DNA from: a virus
Reading direction: 5' to 3' (one strand)
IMG/VR virus record: IMGVR_UViG_3300044647_000290
Coordinates: 1 to 36,446 of that record
Length of the DNA: 36,446 nt
Below are positions 30,282-36,446 of the stretch, piece by piece (position 1 is the first letter of the stretch; each line of letters begins with the position of its first letter). The notes beneath the pieces were generated by a model, which worked only from the letters and a program-made list of their open reading frames with translations, was not told the DNA's origin and ran no database searches. The position numbers and the translations under genes were made by a program.

Positions 30282-31672
30282 TTGATTTTGCTCCATTGTG
30301 CTTTGGTTTGGCGGGCGGCTAGTAAATGCTTGGCCCAACCCACTGGGTTTTTGTATCCGCGTTGGTGGCCTAGCGCAATTAGATCCTGCAACGATTGAGC
30401 GCCACCTTGCTCGCGCTTAGCCTGCTGCCTCTCAAGCTCCACCAACTCCCCCTCGACCTGCTGCAACTCCCTAGCCTCAGCGGCGAACGTATGGCCGCAC
30501 TCACCGCACTGCTTAGCCTGGCTAGCCATTGCAGCGAAGCATTGCGGGCACACCTTGACCGATGGCGCCTTGTCGCGGTCACGCTTGGTTAGGCCGTCTA
30601 GCGTCCACTCACGCGGCTCTAGGTGATGGCCAAGCCGCAGCGTGTTGCCGACGTGGTCAAGCACCACTGCAGCAGCCTTGCCGGGCGATGACCTAAGGCA
30701 GCGACCGATCATCTGCAGGTGCAGGCTGGTAGATGCAGTAGGCCGTAGCAGGATGCAGCCGCCGACCGAGGGCACGTCCACGCCTTCGCCAATGAGTGCG
30801 CACGAGGTGAGCACGCGTATCCGACCAGTACCTAGCGCCTGCAGCAGGTCACGCCGTTGCTCGCTGGTCATGCTGCCATCAATGCTTGCGGCTGGAATGC
30901 CGGCGCCCATGAACAGCCGTGCCACTGCTTCTGCATGGGCCACGCTGCAGCAGAACGCGATCGCCGTCTGCCCGTCGAGGTGTTTGCGGTAGTGGCTTAA
31001 GCAGTCGCCCATGATCGTGCCGATCCGGTGCTCAGCCTCCTTGGTGTCGAAGTCGCCCATCCGCTTGCGTAGGCCAGTGGTATCGAAGCCTGGCGGTGCT
31101 AGCACCCGCGCAGGGGCGAGGTAGCCGTTGTCGGTTAGCCAAGCAGCGCTGGGGCCCTCCACCATTGCCTGGTAGTGCTCGCCAAGGCCGCGGCCGTCGA
31201 GCCTGATCGGGGTTGCGGTAACCCCCAGCAGGTGCGCTTGGTGGAAGTGTTCCAGTGTGCGCGCCCATGTGCCGGCATTGCTGTGGTGGGCCTCGTCGAT
31301 GATCACCAACTGGAAGAAGTCACGCGGCAGCTTATGCAGCCTGCGGGCAAGCGTCTGCACGCTGGCAACCTGCACCGGCGCAGATAGGTCCATAGCGCGG
31401 TTGGCTTGGATTAGGCCGTGTTGTACAGACATGCTGGACAAGCTGCGGCTGGCTTGATCTAGTAGCTCAGCACGGTGAACAAGAATGCAGATGCGGTTGC
31501 CTTTCTTGGCGGCAGCTTGGGCGATGTGGCTGAAGCACACCGTCTTGCCAGCGCCGGTTGGCAGTACCGCCAGCACCTTGCGGTGGCCTAGCTGGTATTG
31601 CAGGCGGATGTCGGTTACTAGCTGTTGCTGGTAGGGTCTTAATTGCATGGGTTTGTTTTTGTGTGCGGTCAT
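30278..31672 (-). CDS. SF2 DEAD/DEAH-box helicase
   Basis: I start at ATG 31672 (MTAHKNKPMQLRPYQQQLV), giving 464 residues; starts at 31648 and 31711 are possible. Helicase motifs are all present: LPTGAGKT (37-44, motif I), IIDEAHH (124-130, motif II), GVTATPIRL (motif III), and QMIGRCLRS (motif VI). The C-terminal third has CPQC and CGECG, a zinc ribbon, then a Gln-rich helix. This resembles phage SSL2/UvsW-type helicases, which unwind branched DNA or help recombination. Its stop overlaps the regulator start as ATGA. Confidence 0.92.
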   Translation of the reverse strand: MTAHKNKPMQLRPYQQQLVTDIRLQYQLGHRKVLAVLPTGAGKTVCFSHIAQAAAKKGNRICILVHRAELLDQASRSLSSMSVQHGLIQANRAMDLSAPVQVASVQTLARRLHKLPRDFFQLVIIDEAHHSNAGTWARTLEHFHQAHLLGVTATPIRLDGRGLGEHYQAMVEGPSAAWLTDNGYLAPARVLAPPGFDTTGLRKRMGDFDTKEAEHRIGTIMGDCLSHYRKHLDGQTAIAFCCSVAHAEAVARLFMGAGIPAASIDGSMTSEQRRDLLQALGTGRIRVLTSCALIGEGVDVPSVGGCILLRPTASTSLHLQMIGRCLRSSPGKAAAVVLDHVGNTLRLGHHLEPREWTLDGLTKRDRDKAPSVKVCPQCFAAMASQAKQCGECGHTFAAEARELQQVEGELVELERQQAKREQGGAQSLQDLIALGHQRGYKNPVGWAKHLLAARQTKAQWSKIK

Positions 31673-31682
31673 GCTGGGGTAA

Positions 31683-31697
31683 ACACCTAAAAGGTGT
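31683..31697. promoter_or_regulatory. Perfect inverted repeat before the helicase gene
   Basis: ACACCT AAA AGGTGT is a 15-base perfect inverted repeat lying 11 bases upstream of the chosen helicase start. It could be an operator or an RNA hairpin that controls access to the start site. No clear ribosome binding site is visible between it and the ATG. Confidence 0.4.
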
Positions 31698-31750
31698 GCC
31701 AGTCTAAACAACCGCAGGAATAGTGTGAGCGTAGTGTTATGTTGAGCTAA

Positions 31751-31767
31751 ATGCCGCGATACGGCAT
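31751..31767. promoter_or_regulatory. Perfect inverted repeat after the DEDD gene
   Basis: ATGCCG CGATA CGGCAT has 6-base perfect arms and begins seven bases downstream of the DEDD gene's stop on the minus strand. There is no T-run, so it is a weak terminator at best. It may be a processing or regulatory hairpin. Confidence 0.35.
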
Positions 31768-31773
31768 GGCACC

Positions 31774-32802
31774 CTAAACAACATCACGCTCAATTAAATA
31801 CTCGCGCATTGCATGTAATGTGGTTGTCATCGCTTTGCGATAGCGGCGCCTAAAGACAAGAAACTTTTCCTTTTCATGTGGCTCAAACTCATGCAGTCGC
31901 GTTTTGCTTGCCCGCGTGCCAAGTTCAGCTATTGCTAAGTTCCTAAAGTGATGGTGCATGATGTTTGACCTAGCGGTACCACCCTTAAAATGATTAGGTC
32001 GCTGCCGCAATAGTTCTTGCATCACAAACTTAACGCCAGGCATCTGGCCATTAAACTTGCGCGTTGTGCCGTCACTGGCCACAAAGGCAGCCCACAAGCT
32101 CAAGCCGTAAATGTGCTCATTTTGTTTAGCCTTTTGTGACTTGAGAAACCAGTTGCTGCAATCCTTGTAAAGATCAGGGCTGCATGTGCCGGCATTGTAC
32201 TTTTGCAGCATTACCCTTACCGCTGCTGGCCTGCCTTCTTTTATGTACAACCTAAAAGCCGCGCAATTCTTGGCTTGATAGTCGCATCTAGCTACATTCA
32301 ACCATTCGTTCATATCTTTAAGCTGTTCATGCGCCCACTCAATGCGCGGTGGGTATTGCTGCCGTGGATTAAAATACTGCAATCCATCAAGCCCGCGATA
32401 CTGGATAATTCGGTAAACAGTTTCGGCGTCTACCTCGTCAGACTTGTCGCCCATGCCAAGCGTTGCCCGCCATTTAGGTGTTTGTGAGTGGAACCACAAA
32501 CGGATTGAAATGTCGCGCCGTAGAGCCTCTGACTTGATTGCAATAAGTTGCTCAAAGCTAAAAACCTGCGCAAGGCTTCTAACCTTTGGCTGCATGTGCG
32601 CATTTTCCACCACTACTACATCACCAGCGGTTGCAAATGACAATGCGGCAAATTGATCAGGCAGCACCTTTTTGTATGTGCCGTCGCAATGCAAATGAAA
32701 GTAGCCAGAGCCATAATCACAGCCCCAAACGCGCTGACCGACGTGAATCGGTTGCGGCCCTGGCATGGGCGCCGGCTCCGGCAAAAAGCTGATCTGTTCC
32801 AT
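31774..32802 (-). CDS. RuvC/DEDD-like nuclease-fold protein, first gene of the early operon
   Basis: No family is certain for this 342-residue protein. Its first 135 residues show an RNase H/RuvC-like layout: D29 in a first strand (WGCDYGSGYFHLHC), E66 at the end of a hydrophobic strand (GDVVVVENAH), a helix with SLAQVFSFEQLIAIK, and then D122 and D125 in KSDEVDAETVYRII. D-E-D-D with a K-(S/T)-D-x-x-D-A motif is shared by RuvC resolvases and IS110-type transposases. The C-terminal 190 residues are unknown, with basic, His-rich stretches (RSNIMHHHFRNLA). A Holliday junction resolvase for the recombination operon is the simplest reading. Leading position after the control region suggests early expression. 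Confidence 0.6.
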   Translation of the reverse strand: MEQISFLPEPAPMPGPQPIHVGQRVWGCDYGSGYFHLHCDGTYKKVLPDQFAALSFATAGDVVVVENAHMQPKVRSLAQVFSFEQLIAIKSEALRRDISIRLWFHSQTPKWRATLGMGDKSDEVDAETVYRIIQYRGLDGLQYFNPRQQYPPRIEWAHEQLKDMNEWLNVARCDYQAKNCAAFRLYIKEGRPAAVRVMLQKYNAGTCSPDLYKDCSNWFLKSQKAKQNEHIYGLSLWAAFVASDGTTRKFNGQMPGVKFVMQELLRQRPNHFKGGTARSNIMHHHFRNLAIAELGTRASKTRLHEFEPHEKEKFLVFRRRYRKAMTTTLHAMREYLIERDVV

Positions 32803-32872
32803 ATGGCAAGTGGTGCGGCGGGTGACTTGCTAAACAGCGCCTGAGCGCTATGCAGGGCTAAACCCGCCTGGC

Positions 32873-32907
32873 TTGCGCATCGTAACCCATTGGGTTACCA
32901 TTGGCAA
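32873..32907. promoter_or_regulatory. Bidirectional promoter-operator with 17-bp palindrome
   Basis: GTAACCCA T TGGGTTAC (32882-32898) is a perfect palindrome. Leftward, TTGCCA (32907-32902) and TACGAT (32884-32879) are exactly 17 bases apart. Rightward, TTGCGC (32873-32878) and TACCAT (32896-32901) are also 17 bases apart. The palindrome lies within both spacers and reaches into both -10 boxes, so a bound dimer would block both the DEDD operon and the RHH-primase operon. The match is by eye; the leftward promoter is the stronger. Confidence 0.6.
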
Positions 32908-32923
32908 GTGCTCCGCGACCCCA

Positions 32924-33088
32924 ATGCCCCTTTGCCCGCCTTTTAGCCTGCGATTGACGCGGGAGCAGATCCAGTGGCTTGACCAGTGGTCTGGCGATCA
33001 GATGTCACGCGGTACCGCTGTCAGGCTCCTCATTGCCGAAGCCATGCGCCTCCACCGCGACGGCATCCTGCCAGCGACCAAGCGATGA
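32924..33088 (+). CDS. Small ribbon-helix-helix protein, candidate repressor
   Basis: ATG 32924 gives 54 residues: a short strand (FSLRLTREQIQWLDQW) and helices (SRGTAVRLLIAEAMRLHRDG), which is the beta-alpha-alpha pattern of RHH DNA-binding proteins (R-L-T-x-x-Q-x-x-x-L-D ... S-R-x-x-A-V-R-x-L-I-x-x-A). RHH proteins bind palindromic operators as dimers and usually control their own promoter. The palindrome at 32882-32898 lies 26 bases upstream. An earlier TTG start (32873) would fall inside the promoter and is rejected. Its stop overlaps the primase start (ATGA). Confidence 0.75.
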   Translation: MPLCPPFSLRLTREQIQWLDQWSGDQMSRGTAVRLLIAEAMRLHRDGILPATKR

Positions 33089-35574
33089 GCATCCTCGACG
33101 CAGCAAACGGCAGGTGGCCCGACCTGCTGACGGATCTTGCTGGCCTTACCGGTGATCAGTTAACCGATAAGCACCAGCCGTGCCCGTTATGTGGCGGCAA
33201 GGATCGCTATCGTTTTGATGATCAAGACGGTACCGGCTCTTGGTACTGCAATAAATGTGGTGGCAAGGCCTGCACCGGCGGCGGTGGCAATGGCATGGAT
33301 CTACTGATGCGCAAGACGGGATGGGATTTTGCCGAAGCCGCCAAGCGCATTGAGCAGCATCTGGGCCTAGCCAAACCAATGCCTGCGCCACCACTTAAAG
33401 GTTGGGACGCTCACTGGCGCTACAGCGATACGTTTTATGTTGTGCGCCGCGATCTACCAGGCGACGAGAAGGAGATCCGTCCGCTGTGGTTTGACGGCGA
33501 ATCCTGGAAACGCAAGGCACCGCCAGCACCCCGTCCGCTCTACTGGGCTAGGCGCGACCCGACTGCAGCAGTGCTCATATGCGAAGGCGAGAAAGCCACT
33601 GATGCAGCGCAGCGTCTATTCCCATCTGCTGCTTGCTGCTGCTGGCCATCGGGCTGCAAAGCCATCGACAAAACCGACTGGTCACCGCTAGCGGGCAGGC
33701 GTTGCGTCCTATGGCCTGATGCGGATGCACCTGGCCGCGAAGCAATGGCCAAGTTGGCGCCAAAGCTGCTTAAAGCTGGTGCCGCCCAAGTCCGCATTGT
33801 CCAGCCACCTGCTGATGTCGATGAAGGCTGGGATCTGGCAGATGCAACATGGTCGCCAGCAGAGGCATCCACCTATCTCAAGGCCAACCGCTCGACACCC
33901 ATTGAGCTGCCCGAGCTGGCGCCACTGCCTGAGCCTGAGCCAGCCATTGATCCTGATCCGCTGCCGGCGGTAGGCGAATATTTCACCTGCCTTGGCTTTG
34001 ATAACGACTCCTATTACTACCAACCCAACAGCACTGGCCAGGTCACGCGCCTATCACGCAGCAGCCACACCGGCACCAACCTCGTAGCCATTGCGCCGCT
34101 CTCCTACTGGGAATCGCTGTACCCATCCAAAACTGGCGCCAACTGGACCGCAGCAGCCGGCAGTCTCTTTGCGCAGCAGGCTGCAGCAGGTGTCTACAGC
34201 CCTGATCGCATCCGCGGTCGTGGCGCATGGTGGGATAACAAGCGCACCATCCTGCACCTAGGTGACCGGCTCATCGTTGATGGCATCCCGCAGCGCACAT
34301 CCGATGGCATCAGCAACAGCGCCTACATCTATCAGCGCCTTGCCAGGCTGCATGGCTCCAATGGCGCCAAGCCGCTCACCGACACCGAGGCATACGAGAT
34401 CGGTGAGCTAGCCGAGCGCTTCCACTGGGAGGTACCCGCATCAGGCTTGCTACTAGCCGGCTGGGTGACACTTGCGCCAATCTGCGGTGCTCTTGCCTGG
34501 CGCCCTCATGCTTGGCTTACCGCTGGTGCCGGTTCCGGTAAATCGGCAGTGCTTGAGAAGTACGTCGTCCCATTGCTTGGCGACATGGGCCTGATCGTTA
34601 GCGGTAACACCACTGAGCCTGGTATCCGCCAAGAGTTGCGTGCTGATGCGCGACCAGTGGTCTTCGATGAAGCTGAATCCAATGAGCGCTCAGACCAAAT
34701 GCGAATGCAAGCCATCCTTGGCCTTGCCCGCGTTGCATCCAGTGAGTCCAAGGCGCATACCCTTAAAGGCAGTCCAGAAGGTGACAGCCAGCGTTACACC
34801 ATCCGCTCAATGTTTCTTATGAGCAGTATTGCTACCGCACTCAAGCAAGGTGCTGATAAGTCACGCTTTGCGCAGCTTACATTACGCAACTCAAGTGACA
34901 TTGCCAAAGATGAGCGCATTGCTCACTGGGAGTCCCTAGAGCGTGATCTTGATCGCTGCATATCAGAATCAACTGGTCAGCGATTGCAAGCTCGCACTAT
35001 TGCACTCATCCCCACAATACGCGCCAGCGTGCGTATCTTCACCCGTGCAGCAGCAGAAGCATTTGATAGCCAACGCCTAGGCGATCAATACGGCACTCTT
35101 CTAGCTGGAGCATGGTCTTTGCAGTCCAGTGAGGTCGCCACACGCGAGCAGGCATGGAATCTAATTGAGCAGAACAATTGGGAGCCATACAGTCAATCAA
35201 CTGAGGTGCCAGATGAGAAGCGTTGCCTACAACGCATCCTGCAACATCAGCTTCGCGTTGAAGGTGACAAGACCGTTACACGCACCATCAGCGAGCTTGT
35301 GGACCTTGCCTTGCACCACGGCAATGACCTCAACGTGACCGCTGAACTAGCCGAAGCCACCCTTGGCCGCAATGGCATCAAAGCCGAAGCTGGCCTGCTT
35401 TACGTCTCCAATACTGCCAACGCCGTGGCATCCATCCTCAGCGATACGCCATGGAGCAATTGCTGGCCGACGGTGCTTGCGCGCCTAGCTGGTGCTGGCC
35501 GCCCTGGCGTCACCCGATTCCGTGGGATGTCAGGCACCAGCAGGGCTGTCAGCATTCCAGTAGCCACAATTTGA
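33085..35574 (+). CDS. Primase-helicase with zinc, TOPRIM and P-loop domains
   Basis: I start at ATG 33085, which overlaps the RHH stop, to give 829 residues. C33, C36, C55 and C58 form a zinc ribbon (CPLCGGKDRYRF, WYCNKCGG). A TOPRIM-type primase active site follows: E167 in ICEGEK, then D212 and D214 in LWPDADAPGR. The second half is an ATPase: Walker A GAGSGKS at 481-487 and Walker B VVFDEAE at 525-531. A DUF927-like middle (residues 300-470) joins them. It would unwind DNA and prime synthesis. This fusion is usual in phages and some plasmids; it ends just before the repeat array at 35577. Confidence 0.93.
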   Translation: MSILDAANGRWPDLLTDLAGLTGDQLTDKHQPCPLCGGKDRYRFDDQDGTGSWYCNKCGGKACTGGGGNGMDLLMRKTGWDFAEAAKRIEQHLGLAKPMPAPPLKGWDAHWRYSDTFYVVRRDLPGDEKEIRPLWFDGESWKRKAPPAPRPLYWARRDPTAAVLICEGEKATDAAQRLFPSAACCCWPSGCKAIDKTDWSPLAGRRCVLWPDADAPGREAMAKLAPKLLKAGAAQVRIVQPPADVDEGWDLADATWSPAEASTYLKANRSTPIELPELAPLPEPEPAIDPDPLPAVGEYFTCLGFDNDSYYYQPNSTGQVTRLSRSSHTGTNLVAIAPLSYWESLYPSKTGANWTAAAGSLFAQQAAAGVYSPDRIRGRGAWWDNKRTILHLGDRLIVDGIPQRTSDGISNSAYIYQRLARLHGSNGAKPLTDTEAYEIGELAERFHWEVPASGLLLAGWVTLAPICGALAWRPHAWLTAGAGSGKSAVLEKYVVPLLGDMGLIVSGNTTEPGIRQELRADARPVVFDEAESNERSDQMRMQAILGLARVASSESKAHTLKGSPEGDSQRYTIRSMFLMSSIATALKQGADKSRFAQLTLRNSSDIAKDERIAHWESLERDLDRCISESTGQRLQARTIALIPTIRASVRIFTRAAAEAFDSQRLGDQYGTLLAGAWSLQSSEVATREQAWNLIEQNNWEPYSQSTEVPDEKRCLQRILQHQLRVEGDKTVTRTISELVDLALHHGNDLNVTAELAEATLGRNGIKAEAGLLYVSNTANAVASILSDTPWSNCWPTVLARLAGAGRPGVTRFRGMSGTSRAVSIPVATI

Positions 35575-35576
35575 CC

Positions 35577-35841
35577 GTTACGGTCGCCTTTGCTTGTTAC
35601 GGTGCCTGTTACGGTAAAAACCTTGTCGTGGACTGGGTTGTTACGCTTGTTACGCCTGTTACGGTTGCGCGGTAGAGCCCCCCTTATATAAGAAGCCCTA
35701 CCTACCTACTGATCTGCCTGTCCTCTTGTATGTATGTCTCTTCTGAAAAAGGCGTAACAACGTAACAAGCGGCTAAGATCCCGTTGCTGGCGGGCGATCT
35801 CGGGTGTTACGGTAGGCGTAACGCACCGTAACAGGCGTAAC
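35577..35841. repeat. GTTACG repeat array, candidate iteron-type origin
   Basis: Twelve copies of an 8-base unit GTTACGNN (mostly GTTACGGT or GTTACGCC) lie in 265 bases. Forward copies start at 35577, 35596, 35608, 35640, 35649, 35658 and 35806. Reverse copies occupy 35751-35758, 35759-35766, 35815-35822, 35825-35832 and 35834-35841. Most clustered copies are 8-12 bases apart, about one helical turn. The two arms face each other across an AT-rich TTATATAAGAAG (35684-35695). Placement between primase-helicase and clamp genes suits a replication origin; binding sites for the RHH protein at 35850 are the other choice. The stretch holds no gene. Confidence 0.7.
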
Positions 35842-35849
35842 ACCCCCCC

Positions 35850-36134
35850 ATGCAAGAGATCAAAGTTCGTTTTGAGCCCGCTGACCTGACCGCATTGGAC
35901 CACCAAGCGGCAGTAGCAGGCACCAGCCGCTCAGCGTTCATTCGCAACAAAGCGTTAAGCCTGCCGGTTGCACGGTTGAACACGGTGGAGTACCATGCGC
36001 TGGTTGCTGATGCAGTTGGCGCTATGCGCGGTGACTTGCCTCGGCAGCAGGTTGAATATCTCGTTGCTTATGTCATCACCAGACTTGATAAACATCAGCG
36101 CCAAGCAGTCGCCGGTCATCAACCGCTTGCATGA
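35850..36134 (+). CDS. Ribbon-helix-helix / MobC-like DNA-binding protein
   Basis: The 94-residue product begins with a strand IKVRFEPADLTALDHQAAVA, then GTSRSAFIRNKALSL, the RHH pattern of plasmid MobC and relaxosome accessory proteins (I-x-x-R-x-x-x-x-E-x-x-x-(L/I)-x-x-x-A-x-x-x-G-x-(S/T)-x-S-x-F-I-R). A helical C-terminal part with ARLNTVEYHALVADAVGAMR and YLVAYVITRLDKHQ could mediate oligomers. Its start lies eight bases after the last repeat, so it probably binds the array, as an initiator accessory or autoregulator. The next ORF starts inside its 3' end. Confidence 0.75.
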   Translation: MQEIKVRFEPADLTALDHQAAVAGTSRSAFIRNKALSLPVARLNTVEYHALVADAVGAMRGDLPRQQVEYLVAYVITRLDKHQRQAVAGHQPLA

Positions 36135-36288
36135 CTGCATGACGCAAGCGATGGCATATGCCCATGCCATCCGCGACAATGCTCAAGATGACGGCGTGCC
36201 CATCCCCATGGAACTCGTCGCCAGCTTTCAAGCCGATTACAACAACATCATCGCTGCACTCAATGAAGCTCACAATCTCGCAAGCTGA
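36070..36288 (+). CDS. Small hypothetical protein before the clamp gene
   Basis: ATG 36070 gives 72 residues starting MSSPDLINISAKQSPVINRL and ending with IPMELVASFQADYNNIIAALN. A longer in-frame start at 35995 would lie deep in the RHH gene and is less likely. It overlaps the RHH gene by 65 bases and the clamp gene by 26 bases. The product is helical and soluble; I recognise no family. Confidence 0.55.
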   Translation: MSSPDLINISAKQSPVINRLHDCMTQAMAYAHAIRDNAQDDGVPIPMELVASFQADYNNIIAALNEAHNLAS

Positions 36289-36446
36289 TCTAGACCATGC
36301 ACTGCGCACCATTGCGCCCGCAGTAGGTGTCCGCAGCTCACACCCGATCCTTGACTGCTGCCTTATCACTGCTGGCGGTGGCAATGTCACCATCACCGGC
36401 TACAACCTTGACCTAGGCATCACGGTGACCATTCCAGCAGTGGTTA
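36263..36446 (+). CDS. dnaN: DnaN-type sliding clamp, N-terminal part (runs off the window)
   Basis: The open frame from ATG 36263 to the window end encodes 61 residues: MKLTISQADLDHALRTIAPA, then VRSSHPILDCCLITAGG, and TITGYNLDLGITVTI. This has the MK(L/V)...Q..L...L..I...V..R..HP(I/V)L....(L/I)......(L/I)T..(D/N)L.(L/I)GI pattern of the first domain of bacterial beta clamps, closest in feel to cyanobacterial DnaN. It overlaps the preceding gene by 26 bases on the same strand, so it is likely a phage gene rather than the host locus. The rest of the protein is not visible. Confidence 0.8.
   Translation, partial: MKLTISQADLDHALRTIAPAVGVRSSHPILDCCLITAGGGNVTITGYNLDLGITVTIPAVV

Noticed and set aside
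31774-32802. Calling the DEDD protein an IS110 transposase with a guide RNA
   Set aside because: Only the DEDD pattern and a faint C-terminal likeness are seen; there is too little flanking noncoding DNA, and no element borders or core repeats can be found.
35451-35906. Short frames on both strands across the repeat array
   Set aside because: They are built from the GTTACG repeats (Val-Thr-rich translations) and have no start signals; the region is treated as noncoding.
1-36446. tRNA genes, CRISPR arrays, insertion sequences, integrase and attachment sites
   Set aside because: I looked for cloverleaf-like stretches, regularly spaced long repeats and transposase or integrase motifs and found none that I can support.

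Overview
The window is a contiguous stretch of a tailed double-stranded DNA phage (siphovirus type: lambda-like M, L, K, I and J tail-tip genes, a tape measure, no contractile sheath). The host is most likely a unicellular cyanobacterium of the Synechococcus/Cyanobium kind. That is inferred from the group-2-like sigma factor, the cyanobacterium-like start of a DnaN clamp, and many small proteins that look like families I know from picocyanobacterial phages. No search was run. No rRNA, tRNA, integrase or CRISPR array is visible. The terminase and most of the portal would lie to the left, and the clamp gene runs off the right end, so this is part of a larger genome or prophage.

Layout. (1) 1-8178, plus strand: head and neck genes (portal-like C-terminus, Mu F-type minor head protein, four small proteins, scaffold, major capsid, possible decoration protein, connectors, tail terminator) ending with the tail tube gene and a clear intrinsic terminator at 8194-8221. 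(2) 8254-19393, plus: tail chaperone with an apparent +1 frameshift extension, tape measure, M/L/K/I/J tip proteins and three fibre-region genes. (3) 19458-23096, plus: small proteins, a lysis cassette with a GH24 + M15 endolysin and a very likely -1 frameshift on A AAA AAG, a metallophosphoesterase and an HNH endonuclease. (4) 32802 down to 23026, minus strand: a long, tightly overlapping early operon with a RuvC/DEDD-like nuclease, SF2 helicase, regulator, VRR-NUC nuclease, PD-(D/E)XK exonuclease, Bet/RecT annealase, HTH proteins, SSB, many small proteins and finally a sigma factor. One small plus-strand gene (24149) sits inside it. (5) 32924-36446, plus: a small ribbon-helix-helix protein, a primase-helicase, a 12-copy GTTACG repeat array that looks like an iteron-type origin, a second RHH/MobC-like protein, a small ORF and a DnaN-type sliding clamp.

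How it fits together (inference): the early and replication arms diverge from one compact control region at 32873-32907. There a perfect 17-bp palindrome lies within the spacers of two opposed promoter-like sequences, next to a small RHH gene that could be its repressor. The early operon would supply recombination and repair proteins and end with a sigma factor suited to switching on the late genes, which converge on it from the left. The most noteworthy items are the repeat-array origin candidate, the control region, the -1 frameshift in the lysis region, the DEDD protein and the phage-carried clamp.
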